Below are positions 1 through 11,159 of a stretch of 64,000 bases of DNA, piece by piece. The notes below the pieces were generated by a model that was not told where the DNA came from, did no database searches, and saw only the letters and a list, made by a program, of their open reading frames with translations. Source of the DNA: Dicyema japonicum (taxonomy: Eukaryota; Dicyemida; Rhombozoa; Dicyemidae); the NCBI GenBank assembly GCA_011109175.1, contig RDEW01000031.1:380807-444806 (forward strand). Reading direction: 5' to 3'. Every line of letters starts with the position of its first letter. The stretch's first letter is position 1. Position numbers and translations under genes: made by a program.

Positions 1-9
1 CCTGAAGTA

Positions 10-550
10 TTGATATACATGGATGAAACTGGACTTTTTTTCTATCTTTCCCTTCGAGAACAATCTAAAGATAGAAAAGGCATAAAGCAATCAAAAGTGA
101 GGATCACTATAGCTCTTTGTGCTAATGCAACTGGAACAATAAAAGTTAAACCTTTCTTTATTGGACATAGTAAAAGACCAAGATGTTTAAAAGACTTAGA
201 TTTTGAAAAAATTTATACCATGCAAATAAAAGTGATGACAACGGAATTTTTTAATTTTTCATCAGTCATCTTAGTGATGAATTAAAATGCTACGGAAATA
301 AGTTCTTTTTACTAATTGATGAAATTTTATTCCTTCCAAAAAACACAATTGCTCATCTTCAGCCATAGATGCAAGAACAATCAATCTGGAATCTCACGCA
401 TGGAATGAAGTAAAAGAAGACACAATAAAAATTGTTTCAAAAAACAGGGACAATAAAATGTCTTGATTCATATGCTAATGAAGATATAATCCAAGATCTT
501 GTTTGGATGTGTACAAAAAAGAACTGGAAGAACTTGCTAATGAGTATAAT
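10..550 (+). pseudogene. pogo/Tigger-type DDE transposase remnant
   Basis: The first open stretch (10-285) reads as the central part of a pogo/Tigger (DDE_1) transposase. It contains MDETGLFFYLS, which carries the first catalytic Asp region, then KGIKQSKVRITIALCANA and KPFFIGHSKRPRC, all typical of the family. After a stop near 285 the homology continues in other frames: a LLID segment around 310, LPKNTIAHLQP around 335-365, then an AWNEVKEDTI-like block and a KTGTIKCLDSYANED tail to about 550. The order matches the family, but stops, frameshifts and a deletion show it is dead. The N-terminal CENP-B-like DNA-binding part lies before the window start. Catalytic integrity cannot be judged because the second Asp block is eroded. 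Confidence 0.8.
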
Positions 551-559
551 ATTTTGATT

Positions 560-1300
560 TTAAATAATTTGTTACTTTTTTTATTCTGATAACTGAAAAC
601 ATAAAAATTAATTACCATTAAATTAGTATATTTATTACCTTCACAATCCGACAGGCATCTAATTTTTTTTGGTTCGGATTAATGAGGGTTTACTGTATTT
701 GGTACAATTTATATAGGGAGGGCTTAGGTCGACAGTCCACATAGCGAGTGACTCTTCGATCAGAAAGTCGGGCTTTAATAAATATCCTAGATTGATACGT
801 CATTTTTATAAATCATATATTCTGATAGTTTGGTTGAGAGGAGCCTGAGATGGACATCATTTCCTGAGGACATCTGTCACAGGACGAATTTGTGGATGGC
901 AAGAAAGGGGATAAGTTCAGTGGATTTGTGTGTAAGCCTGTTTATATTTTGTTAATGACGCTTACGAATTTCCCGTTTTTTTGGGTCAGGGGTTCTGATA
1001 GATGTCTTTAGTAAGTTTTAGCCTCCCCTAGTCGTTCCGTGGTTACTTAGTTTGGACATTTTTATCTGGGAGCTATCAAAGTGCCTAAAATGCGAGGATG
1101 TCCCGGTCCCTGAATCAGACTGAAAATGATACAACAACAACGATTTATTGACAAAAGAGTTAATGAGATTTCTGGAGGGTATTACATCTGAGTCCTACCA
1201 TAAGGCTTGGACTCCACACCTGGACCCTTCCTCCTTTTTTTATTATTAATCCTTTTCAGGACGTTTCTCCCAGCTTTATTTTTCAGACTGAAAATGATCC
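560..1300. other. No recognisable gene
   Basis: AT-rich sequence with no long open frame and no family I recognise. I saw no terminal repeats or tandem array. Confidence 0.4.
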
Positions 1301-1309
1301 CTTCATTAA

Positions 1310-2440
1310 GCTCTATATACCGTTGCGAAACATCGACTTGATTCCTGTCCCCAGTTTTCGGTGAGGTTCTCCTAATATTTCCTGAGTCAACTGTAAAGAT
1401 TGTCGATATTTCCTTGACATATTCATGATCCCTACGATATCATTTGAAGTCTTCTGTGGAAAATTAAGTCCATGATTTGGTAATCCGTTAAGCTGATATA
1501 ATCCTTCGCGGGAGCCATAATACTCATACAAAAAGCCTAAAATACTCTCTTTACTTTCTTTGATAATAAAGTCCGTAAATAGTTAATAATATTCATAGAT
1601 CTGCTTGAACAGGACGGAGACTTTATTTTAGAGTAAAGAACAGTTAGGATAGTTAATACTTGAACAAAGCTAATGAATGTTTTTTGATTTTTTCTTTTGG
1701 TTACGTAAGTCTCTGTAAAGAATCAGGTTCCTGATGAATTTTTTCACTACTAAAAAGAACTATTTTAGATAGACAGCAGCGAGATTCGATTTTACAAGTC
1801 CACTTTCCTCAATTGTAATTTTTAAATTCTTCTTCAAAGTTATCTATCATATTTTTGATCGAAGTAATCTATCATGACAATTGTATCGAAAGCACGTCGA
1901 TTAACAATAACAATCTCTTCTCCGTTGAGGCAATCTTAAGTGTTTAGTTGCTTCTGAAATCGTTAAAACAGATTCTGTCTTTAATGAAAACTTAATTTTT
2001 TGTGAGCTGTCTGAGGGTAAAGGAATATGTCGAGGATCACCTTGATACAAGGAAGATTGGCCAACTTACGTCCGTTGTCCTTTATTACTTCTATCGTTTC
2101 CCAGAAGCCTGCTGCATAGGCAATTGACAGACGAAGACAACTGAGCTGACCGAGTTTATCAAGAGGCAGCTCAGACCAAGGTCTCCTTTTCAAAAATGTC
2201 CCTGGGGTGAATTTCCCTCTCATTTCCTTTGTTCGGACTCTCGAACAAACATCATCTTCCAAAACATGTCCATCGATCTTTTCAATCTTGATATCAGTTA
2301 CCCTTTCTAGTTTGACCAATCCATATTTATGTTCTATCCTTGCTCACAATACTATCCAAGGATATTACATGGGGTACCATTTTCACTGTAACATCATGGA
2401 CTAATTCACTCCACTAGATGTGCTCTCTACTTAATGATGT
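1310..2440 (-). other. Unassigned, possibly coding, minus-strand segment
   Basis: The minus strand holds two modest open frames (2319-1981, about 112 aa, and 1531-1313, about 72 aa) with balanced composition. I do not recognise either. A stretch in the first (VTDIKIEKIDGHV) resembles a beta-propeller strand, and a diverged copy on the minus strand at 50970-50640 reads DNNINIWKMD at the same place, which hints at a WD40-like repeat. Both copies are broken by stops or would need extra introns. It may be a degraded host gene or an unknown repeat. Confidence 0.25.
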
Positions 2441-2460
2441 GAGAGGTGATCCCAACTTTG
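2200..2460. repeat. Segment duplicated at 50700-50970
   Basis: On the plus strand both copies share, in the same order, a block with ACTCTC..ACAA..ATC.TCTTCCAAA, then TTATGTTC or TTCATGTTC, then TAACATCATGGACTAA against TAGCATCATGAACTAA, then a TTAATG.TCTCTACTTA block and ATCCCAA. They are diverged but collinear over about 250 bases. Confidence 0.55.
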
Positions 2461-2634
2461 ATCAGAGTGATCGTTTTCCTCGCCTTATACATAAAGATAT
2501 CTGCCTTATTATTATCCACCCTTCTTCATGCTTATTGCTGGAGTTCGTATCTACTGAGTCTCACGGTCTCATTCAAGATTGTGGCAGCACAGACTGAATA
2601 TTTCAGTCTCTTTGACTGCTTTATTCCATATGAT

Positions 2635-2790
2635 CCTTTTTTATGCCAGTCTGACACTGGGCACCACCTAGACAGGTAAATCACATGACGCCACTCTAAT
2701 AGGAAGGGAAAAAGGAGGAACAGAGAAAAAACAGAAAACTTCAACCAATTAGCCACGTAGCACCACATGGCACACGCGGAAATTGATAAT
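2635..2790 (-). repeat. Dispersed repeat block R, copy 1
   Basis: Read on the minus strand, this contains GGTGGTGCCCAGTGTCAGAC followed by TGGCA. The same block recurs on the minus strand near 24345-24460 and 45940-46030, each flanked by a purine-rich AAAGAGGAGAAACA..ACAGAAAAC-like tract or a CATGACG motif on the plus strand. It looks like the 5' head of a short retroelement. Confidence 0.45.
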
Positions 2791-2867
2791 AATACTAGAA
2801 AAAAGGAAAAAAAACGTTAGTTAGTTAAAGCACATCCACGTTACCAGTAAACACTGTTTATGGCGTC

Positions 2868-3045
2868 GCCTGTGCCATGTTTTCGATTATCTCTCCATTA
2901 GTCTTCTCCATCTTTTTCGCTGTCGTGCTCGTTTCCAGATTTCGTCCAGATCGTCTGCATCCAACAGTCGGCCCCCGATCGCTGCATAATCCTCCACAAG
3001 TGTCCTTGGAAGACAACTTCTTGGACATCCTCTGAATAACAAAAA
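2868..3045 (-). pseudogene. LINE B, C-terminal coding fragment
   Basis: The minus strand reads FRGCPRSCLPRTL, then LLDADDLDEIWKRARQ and RKRWRRLMER. This is the same C-terminal signature found in LINE B copies at 39.9 kb, 14.8 kb and 62.4 kb (FRGRRRITLPETL...GDDLDELRKLSND). Only this end is present, as expected for a 5'-truncated insertion. It lies just upstream of the PCCA gene in the opposite orientation. Confidence 0.75.
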
Positions 3046-3171
3046 AAACGTCGAATAATAATTAAATGAAAATTTTATTCAAATAAATAGTTATATTAAA
3101 AATTATTTAATTTAAAGTGTGGTTAACCAGACTTCATTATTCTAATAAATGCAAGTGATATATATCGTAAG

Positions 3172-5696
3172 ATGTCATATTATCTGGTGTTTCTTGTATT
3201 AATCATTCCAAGCAAAGGACCTCATTTTCAGCTCTCAGAAACATTTTCTTAGTAAGAAATTTCTCCCTAACTGGATCGTCCAGTAATATGTATTGGAACG
3301 ACATGTTCACTCCCGGCGAGCCTGTATAATTTAACATAAATTAAAGAAATTTGAGAAAGTTCTCATTGCCAATCGGGGGGAAATCGCATGTCGAATTATC
3401 CAGACTCTGAGAAGACATGGAATCAAAAGTGTGGCTGTGTACAGTGAGGCAGACAGTGCTTCGGTAATCTGATTTGTAACCATTAGAAACACGTGCGGAT
3501 GGCGGACGAGTCTATTTATATTGGACCATCCCCCATAAATCAGAGCTATTTGCTTTTTGATAAGATAATTGATGCTTGTAAGCTAACTGGGGCTGATGGG
3601 GTATGGGTTCGGTTTACACGAGGTCCACCCGGGATATGGACTCTTGTCAGAGAACATGGATTTCTGCAAGGCACTTGATGCTGAAGGGATTACTTTCATT
3701 GGGCCAAATCCCAAGGCTATTCGAGCAGTGGGGGATAAAATAGAGAGCAAGAGAGTAGCTGCTAAGGCAAACGTCAACTGTATCCCTGGGTTCTCGGGGG
3801 AAGTTAAAAACGCTGACCATGCCGTTGAAATTGCTCGCCAAATCGGTACCCCTAGTTAACGATGGTAGGATATCCCGTCATGATAAAGGCCTCAGCTGGG
3901 GGTGGTGGGAAAGGAATGCGAGTTTCATGGGACGATGAAGAAACTCGGTTAAACTTAGCATTATTCCAGCCAAAATTACAAACTGTGTCACCAAGAAGCC
4001 TCCGTGATGTTCCTAGACGACAGATTACTCATAGAGAAGTACATCACATCCCAGCGACACATAGAAGTTCAGGTAGTCACGTGGTACAATTGTAGTTATT
4101 GGCGGATAACTACGGAAATTACATCCATTTAAATGAACGGGAGTGTTCGATTCAACGGAGAAACCAGAAGGTTGTGGAAGAAGCTCCCAGGTAGACTGAT
4201 TGGTGGATGGTAGTCCATTCGTTGACTCTGAAATGAGGAAGAGTATGGGGGAACAGGCGATCGCTTTGGCGAGGGCTGTTGGGTACACAAGTGCTGGTTA
4301 CTTCGATGATCTATTTTTAGGAACGTGTGAGTTCTTGGTGGACTCTGAACGGAATTTTTACTTTCTGGAGATGAATACCCGCCTTCAGGTGGAGCATCCA
4401 ATCACAGAATGCATAACTGGGATCGACATTGTCCACCAAATGTTGAGGGTGGCCAAAGGTACCACGTGGGTTTACATAGGCAACAAACTGCTCCACAAAC
4501 AGTCCGACATCCCTGTAAAGGGATGGGCTATAGAGTCACGTGTGTATGCTGAGGATCCTTACAAGTCGTTCGGGATGCCCTCTATTGGAAGACTTTATAA
4601 GTATCTTGAACCCACTCACGTGGATAATGTAACCCACGTGAATTACTGTTAGATCCGGTGTGACAGTGGAATTACTGAGGGATCGGAAATATCGGTCTAC
4701 TACGACGCCATGATTTCTAAGGTTGTGTCAAGTTTTATACTTTAGTTGATCTCTTACGGAAACACACGTGATCAGGCTATCAAGACGATGGTAAATGCGC
4801 TTGACTCTTACGTGATTTGCGGTTTCCTTGAAATTGTTATTTTTAGGGGTCACTCATAATGTGTCATTGCTGTGTGATATTATGGATGATGAGAAGTACA
4901 GAACGGGGGATACGACCACCAACTACCTACATGAGGCGTATCCTCAGGGATTCAAGGGTTGTAGTCCGAGAGTCAATTTAGGTCGCAATTTGAGTGAGGA
5001 TGAGTACCTTACTACCGTGGCTGTGGCTTCTGCTTTGAAATGGGAGTCGTTAAGTGCGATCAATTTTTCTCCAATTAAGCCGACCGGTGCTAAATTCTCA
5101 GTGAAAACGGAAAATGGGAAGGATTATTCGGTCTCTGTCCAAAAGAATGGAAGATGTTCTTATAATGTTGGAGAATGATGGACTTTTAGGTTTCTGTGGA
5201 TGGAAAGGAGTTGAATGTGGAGTGTGAGTTAAGAGGTGATGTTCTGACGCCTGTAAAGGTGGATGGGAGAGCTAGAATGTACCAACTATTGGGAATGGAG
5301 GCCAATGGGATCACGGAATTGCAGTATAAGGGGACAAAGGTGGAGATTTGTGCTTAAATAGATAAAAATGGACGTGATTGAGGAGAGGTTTGCCAGACTA
5401 GGGAAATACATGAAGGAAAGACCGGTGGAGGCCGAGAGCAAGTCCGTGAAATGTCCAATGCCAGGTCTTCTACGACAAGTTTTGGTGGAAATTGGCCAAT
5501 TGGTGGTGATTTATTGGATATGGTAGGTTAACAAGGGGATGGAGATTTGTGTGGTGGAGTCTATGAAGATGCAGAATAGTCTGAAGGCTGATTATGACGG
5601 GAAAGTTTGTGTTGATGTGATTGGTAGGTTAAGAATGTTATGTTTAAATCGGGGGATTCAGTGAATGAAAATGAGGTTATTGTTGAAATTGAGTAA
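3172..5696 (+). CDS. PCCA: Propionyl-CoA carboxylase alpha subunit, 19 exons with 21-26 nt introns
   Basis: Biotin carboxylase subunit of the mitochondrial enzyme that makes methylmalonyl-CoA from propionyl-CoA with ATP and bicarbonate; the partner is PCCB. Removing 18 GT..AG introns (3187-3212, 3324-3346, 3464-3486, 3601-3622, 3846-3868, 3948-3969, 4073-4095, 4191-4213, 4297-4320, 4459-4479, 4629-4652, 4722-4745, 4822-4846, 4958-4981, 5167-5189, 5340-5361, 5503-5526, 5605-5627) leaves 2106 nt, or 701 codons plus stop; human PCCA has 728 aa. Visible in order: a basic Ser/Arg-rich presequence, [20 protein letters not shown], the ATP-grasp loop [33 protein letters not shown], a PCC-type linker, and a biotinyl domain with ESMKMQN. 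The biotin Lys is about residue 667, 34 residues before the end, as in human. The first exon and intron are inferred from a mitochondrial-like N-terminus. Intron 17 could instead be 21 nt (5506-5526). Confidence 0.95.
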
Positions 5697-6840
5697 TTAT
5701 TTGACTTTGGTGGTTGTTTTTCAGTCATTATTATTTGGGGTTATTTGAGTAATAATATTTAATGATTTCGAGATTTAAATGTAAGGGGGACATTATTCTT
5801 TAAGCCATTTTCTGGATCTTTCTTTATGTTCCCATTCAGTCTTGTTGGGATTGAGTTTTTTATCATCCGATCAAATCCTCAAAAAAATACCCAGGAGGTT
5901 ATTAAATTTCCCTCATTAAAATAATAGGAGTGTTGGCCGTAAGTGAGGAGTAGTATGGCGTTGAATGCATATTAGGTAAAGTTAATGTACAAGAACACCA
6001 ATGTGTTCCATAGATAGGCACGAGACTTCCAAGTTATCCCATCTGTTTGAGATTACGTCATACCAGCTTGGCATCTGCTGAGTCGCCTCATAGAGTTCCA
6101 ACAGAATCAGTGATCATTTCTAATGTCCTGATAAATTTGAGGTAAATAAAACACCTCGCATCTAAGGTGGGGAGACTATCACCTCGAATAAGTCCTCTCC
6201 ATCTTTTATTTCTCCATGATTGGATTCTTAAAAGATAGCAGTTGAGACCCCCAGTTTTACATTAAAGCCAAGCAGAGCACTCCCAATTCGATTGGACGAC
6301 CGATAAAGAAAGTTAATTAGGATGCATGTAGTACGAACCTTAATGTGGTCCCTAATAACGACTTCTTACCATATGTTTCTACAAATGTAGGAAATAGCAC
6401 GTTAATTTAATGGGGACAACGTGAAGGACCTTGCATGATCACCAAAAAACTCGTCTCTAATATATAATGATATTCGAATTTCGATTTAGATGTTAACTCA
6501 AGAGATTACGGTCAGCTTCACGTAGGTCCCCTCATATTTACACTGCAGATGACATTCTTTCTCTTCGACTGACTAGGCAACACTCCTGCATGATAGGGAC
6601 TTTACTTCAAGGCTCATTTCAATCAGTGTCTTGTATCACTTCTAGTGATGACTTCAATCTTATGTACTTTTATAATGCAATTGATATGAGTCATCGATAA
6701 ATCTTGAACACAAAAAGACATAATGACTCTTCCAAGGAAATAATGAGGGGATACTCTCAATCAGTCGCAAATGTCAATCCCCCACTAACATATAAAATTA
6801 TTTACACCGACATCAGGAACTATGTCCGGGCAGGAAAAAA
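5697..6840. other. No recognisable gene
   Basis: No conserved family, long frame or clear exon-intron pattern was found on either strand. Short minus-strand open pieces around 5900-6300 are unassigned and could be worn repeat sequence. Confidence 0.4.
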
Positions 6841-7400
6841 ATGTCTCTAGGTCTCCCTAGCCTTTTAAGGAAAGGTGATGTTTACGGAGTATTCGTGCAA
6901 GGGACAGTCTGAATTTTCTGGGCAGAGAGGATTCAGATGAATTGATTAAGGGTGGGGTATCGAGGTGTTTGTTGTCCTTTAGCTTTCTAATTGTGCGGGT
7001 GGATACGAAGTTGTTTATTTTGTTTGTCCACGTCCGCCTGACTAATAGAGTTCTATGTAGGTCAAAGACAGTTCTTCGGATATTCCTAGTTTCCAGACTC
7101 AAGGAGCGAAACAGTCTGGTGGTGAGAATCCAAAGACTGCTGCAGAAACTGTAAGATCACAACTACAAATAATCGGCAAGGATCCTCGTTTCCGAGGGTA
7201 GATGGTGATGAGGGTTGATCTTATGCATCCTATAATGGTTCGCAAAGCGGAGTTTTGGATTAATGAGAGCTTCTGGTTTAGATTGTGACAGGAGTAGGAT
7301 ACCCAGCTAGAGCAGGCGTAATTGAGCGTGGTCCTGAAGAACTGTATTTTAGATATTCGTCAGGGATTCTTTGTTGTGGAAAATCGAAAATAACCTCTTC
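6840..7400 (-). pseudogene. Jockey/CR1-like LINE, C-terminal fragment
   Basis: In minus-strand order it shows FRTTLNYACSSWVS, then QKLSLIQNSALRTIIGC, then, after frame breaks, SSLPRKFRLSLARILRKHH. These match the post-RT region of Jockey/CR1-type LINEs (an L..YA...W block, a QN.ALR.I.GC block, and an LPR..R..LA.LR block). Stops and frameshifts show it is inactive. Confidence 0.65.
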
Positions 7401-7930
7401 ACTTAAAGTGTGTTGCCTGTATTTAAACAATGAATGATGAACAGAGAAATACTATTTCATTAATTCCATAATTGACTAAATGTCTGTCTTCATTCTTTTC
7501 CCTATGTATTCTCCAACTTTACAAGAATCTTATTAAAATCAGCATTCTTTAACAAATATTTGCATTTGCCTTGGATATTGCAAATTTTTTTTATTAATTT
7601 AATTTAAAATATTCGTTAATAAATTAGGTCAGGATACGTCTTCCCATGCCATTTTTGTAAAAAAGACCATTTTCTGTAAGAATTACAAACCGAAATACAC
7701 TCATCAAGTTGAGCATTCTGAATCCGTGTCTCTTTTGAATCTATCCAAGAATCCATTAGAATTTTTGACATGTCTACTACCTCCATCCATTCAACCAACT
7801 ACTCTTGAAGCTTTGGTTTATGTGCAGTTTTGAAACACCGCTGATAATTTTTTGAATTTTTTAAAATAATTTCCTTCTTCAGTAAAAAATTATTTTATTT
7901 TCGATATTGTCTTTGGATACATTTTTAGGT
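7401..7930. other. No recognisable gene
   Basis: AT-rich spacer. One minus-strand frame of about 60 aa (7798-7616) resembles nothing I know. Confidence 0.4.
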
Positions 7931-8720
7931 TTATGAATGTCCTCACTGAATGGACAGCGGCCTCTATCCCAAGCGAATACCGACGCCTAATTGAGGGGGA
8001 TTCAAGAATTTTGTGACTAGTGGAATAGATTGTCTGGAGGCAATTTTAGCAGCCAGTCTTCTGAAGACAAACCCGACCGCGACTGGTCGTACTCCGCCTC
8101 CCTTATTATCAAAAACTATCAAATTGGCGGGGAACAGGACATGGCGGATAACTTCGGGAAGAACTCCAGACATGATCCGATTCATAAGTGAAGTAATTGA
8201 ATTCGTAAGACAAAGTATCTGGTCTCCTACGGACAAAGAGGTTAGATCCTTCAGGTTGCCAGGTCTCATTCCGTCGAGCCTGCCACTGCTACTAGATGCA
8301 AAATTCCGTATTGCGAGAAGAACTTCATCGTTTAATGCAATCATGGGACTCACTCCGGATGGGGGCCGACTTGGCGTAGGTTTTGAGGTGGCAGTGGATG
8401 CTTGTTCAGTAAAATATTGTAAGCGTTTGGAGTCGGTTTTCGTGGTCCACTCGAGGAAAGTTCCTGATGGCTGCGCGGGTGCCACCTTCGATTAACTTCG
8501 ACCGGACAGTTCTCTTGAGACGGAGCACATTCGACTTCCTCGTTGTGACCACGTGTCTTCCTCGTACGGTTAAAAGCCATGGGACAACTGGGGATGTGGA
8601 TACCTCCAAAAAAAGAGCGAATGTTGGTCCTCATGGTGGTAGCGAGAGACTCCTTTCTGTGACCATCTCGATCAAGTCCCAGTGCGGAAGGCGCAAAACT
8701 GAATAAGCGCATTTAATCAT
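7930..8720 (-). pseudogene. RLE-LINE reverse transcriptase, N-terminal half
   Basis: The minus-strand frame 8485-7964 reads as the fingers region of an RT family common in invertebrate genomes: VLLAIRNFASSSSGRLDGM, RPGNLKDLT, VRPVAVGFVFRRLAAKI. Upstream, in a second frame to about 8712, a basic linker with a FAPSALG..RDGHRK block is also typical. The palm motifs with YADD are absent, so the copy is truncated at its 3' side. The C-terminal halves of the same family occur at 34.4-35.7 kb and 47.9-48.6 kb, so this is one repeat family and not a host gene. Confidence 0.75.
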
Positions 8721-8889
8721 GTACTGCGTTAGTCCGGAGGGCATCTTCGATCGTTTTAGAAAGGGTTGGCTTGAGCAATTCCAAGCAAGCGAGTCCAATG
8801 TGAAAGTACCAAAACTTCCAGTTTTTGCAGTTATGAAAAACCTTCCAAGGAGAAGGTAAAACGGTGTTAGTCTCCCTCGTTCAGGACTA

Positions 8890-9203
8890 GTCATAAGTAG
8901 TCATTCTTCTATTGGATAGGAAAGGCGATGAAGATGATTTTCCTGGCACGTGGTCATAGAATTAGTGTTCAGCAATTCATTCAACCAGTGAAGCATTAAA
9001 CAGTAACGAAAACAAAAGTGATCCTCGTGACACGCCATTGGGAAGGAATTTTGAAAAAACAACATGATTTTGTTATTACTCTTAGTGAATATGAAAGATT
9101 TTATTAAACCAGTTTTTCATTAAATATTATTTAAATAAAATTAAAATATTTAAATTTTTTGTTTGTGGACATAGTATTTAATAAGGGGTTCCTCAAACCA
9201 CAG
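8890..9203. other. Spacer upstream of the TMEM223-like gene
   Basis: Probable LINE 3' debris to about 9060, then an AT-rich tract to the ATG at 9204. A GT..AG segment ending directly before the ATG (CCACAG|ATG) could be a 5'UTR intron. I see no other feature. Confidence 0.3.
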
Positions 9204-9818
9204 ATGCTGAGAATATGTAATAAAATTGATAAATTCATATTTTTGTTAAATCATCGGTTTTTTTCGATGTATAAGATCCCCAAAGTCCTTCCAGGGACGG
9301 TGATTTACGAAAGCAATTTCCCTATAAATATCCGACTTTTATCGTACCTCGGTCTCTTCTCAGTCTCAGGATACGTCGTGTTGGGCCTGAACATCTTGCA
9401 AATGGAAGTTCTAACAAAATCTGAGAATGAAGGCTACATTCAACGAATTAGTCACCTAATTTCCAATAACAAAAAGTCTTGGAGTTTTTTGGCGTTCACG
9501 TGTGGTTAAAGATGACTTTAATTGTTAGCATTCCTGATGGCCGGAGCCTTCGCTTTTTTGCCCCACAGAATTATCAAGTCAATTACACTCTTAGACAACA
9601 AGAATGTGAGAATTGAAACTTTTTTTATTCTGAAAAAATATGCCGGATTTGATTCTCCAATTGAAAAGATCTCTTTTTTGATGAGGAGGAGTGCTGATGT
9701 GAGGTACTTCACGTGCGTTGTTAAGGATAGGAAGTGGAAGTTCTTTCTTAGCAAAAGCGCTAATTATTGCAATTTAAATTACTTTGATAACTATTTTGCC
9801 TTGAATAGAATGATTTGA
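9204..9818 (+). CDS. TMEM223: TMEM223-like mitochondrial inner-membrane protein, one 24-nt intron
   Basis: Two frames join when the 24-nt intron 9505-9528 (GTTAAAG...TTGTTAG) is removed, giving 196 aa. Human TMEM223 has about 200. In TMEM223 order it shows VIYESNFPINIRLLSYLGLF (family: LFEHDRGRFFTILGLF), two hydrophobic segments at about residues 40-62 and 92-113, the second spanning the splice junction, and a C-terminal block RRSADVRYFTCVVKDRKWKF followed by LNYFDNYFALNRM (family: HRGEVPAMLPLKVKGRRFYF, LFDNTVGAYR). The family acts in cytochrome c oxidase subunit 1 biogenesis in the mitochondrial inner membrane. ATG 9204 is chosen because only non-ATG codons open the frame further upstream. 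Identity is inferred from motif order. The intron junction is strongly supported because it sits inside a transmembrane helix. Confidence 0.78.
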
Positions 9819-9859
9819 CTTATTTGCTGTGTCCGTGGTGGTTGTAGGAGTGGGGGGTT

Positions 9860-10335
9860 CGTTCTAGACAAGTTAATGGCTAATTGGTCGGAGGTTGAGG
9901 TCGTGTCCTTTATTGCACGGAATGTCTATTTGGTTTCATGGTGGATGAACCCTTTGTCTAAGGAAAAGTACTTGGAAGACATCGAGAGTTCTGAAGAGAG
10001 AAGGCACGGAGTATCTGGTTTACATCCCGTCCATTACAGTACAAACTCAGACTGTCCTGTGGAGGAAGCTGGCTAAATATTCTGCGTTTGGGGACCGTTT
10101 TAGTTTTGTCCCAATTACATTTGAGACTTCAGTTTCCCTGAAATTCTTGCCAAACACAACAGGAGCTGTAATTAGACAGCTTTTGTTTTTCTCAAGAGCC
10201 TGGGATGTCTGGCCACTCCGAAGCCATGATGTCCTCGACACCCAGTGGTTTCTCCAATTGATCTCGATATCTGTCGTAAGGGCTAACCTCACATCGGGGA
10301 TAAATAATCGGAATTTAAATATTTTAATCCATTAG
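9860..10335 (+). pseudogene. RLE-LINE C-terminal nuclease fragment
   Basis: After frame shifts the plus strand reads LAKYSAFGDRFSFVPITFET, then about 35 residues later FLQLISISVVRANLTS. This parallels the intact end at 35.5-35.7 kb (AKYSDISDRYIFAPVAIETS...LKERLSLAVVRGNSLC). It is therefore the last ~110 residues of the RLE-LINE protein, more diverged than the other copies. It lies just downstream of the TMEM223-like gene but has no relation to it. Confidence 0.6.
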
Positions 10336-10339
10336 AGCC

Positions 10340-10950
10340 GCGACATTGTATTATCCGAGATACTAGTCTCCCAGGCTCTGCAGACAGCTGAGGTCTTCAC
10401 GTCCCCTAGTGCCCCGTTTACTTGTTTCAAATCTCCATTAAGAACTTTGGGAATCGTTTATACGCGGACAGTCTCTGAACTTTTTCCCAGACGTTTAAGA
10501 TTTCTTCCATGATAATGTTGCTGGATATCTCGTTTCATTCTTAATGTGACCAAACAGGCTAGCGCATCTTTACTTTCATGGTGCTCAGACGTCTGGAGGA
10601 GCATCACTCCTTACACGCATTGTCCACTTCAATCCAAGAGAGACCCAAGTCGATTCCTATGAAAGTTGAACCTTTTTTCCATCGGTTTTCTAGATTCAGA
10701 TGTTACAGATTTATGCGTAAGGATCGTTTCAGGAAAGCCTCATGCAATCTGAGTCGGAGTGATAGCAGACTGGACGCCTTTGGATCCGTCCTTTCAAAAG
10801 CTTTTGCATAATCACCGTGTTCACCTTTGTCGACACATTGACATTCTCAAATACAAACTTGACTATATTTATCCACAACTTTCTGATAGACCATAATTTT
10901 TGCACAAAAATAGGTGGATATGCCGCACTCATCATTACAGTCACTATTTT
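10340..10950 (-). pseudogene. LINE B, C-terminal fragment
   Basis: The minus strand reads LLSLRLRLHEAFLKRSL, then RLFGHIKNETRYPATLSW, then a LNGDLKQVNGALGDVK block. The order and spacing match the LINE B copy at 40.3-39.9 kb (RLRLYEAFVKPIL, RLFGHILRMDLGAPANIAME, LDGDLKLVNKRLRSGDD). Frameshifts and stops are frequent. Confidence 0.65.
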
Positions 10951-11159
10951 TTTATTTTTGTCTACAAAATATAAACTATTTTGACTTGTAAATTTTTTTA
11001 AAATAATTTGTTAAATTTACTATTTGGATATGAAAAAAAAGTTTTAAAATTTTTAATTGTTATTTAGAGGTCAATAAGCGTTAACACAGTACATTATCAA
11101 TACGCTGCGCATGTCATTTTGCAACTGCTTCTAATCTTTTTTATGCTTTCATTAATTTG

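Noticed and set aside
3340-5696. PCCA read as a pseudogene full of frameshifts
   Set aside because: Every break coincides with a 21-26 nt GT..AG segment, the remaining length is exactly 702 codons, and all catalytic and biotin motifs are intact. Sequencing error or decay would not produce 18 such segments.
9876-10076. Independent small gene downstream of the TMEM223-like gene
   Set aside because: Frame-shifted neighbours match the RLE-LINE C-terminus, so it is transposon debris.
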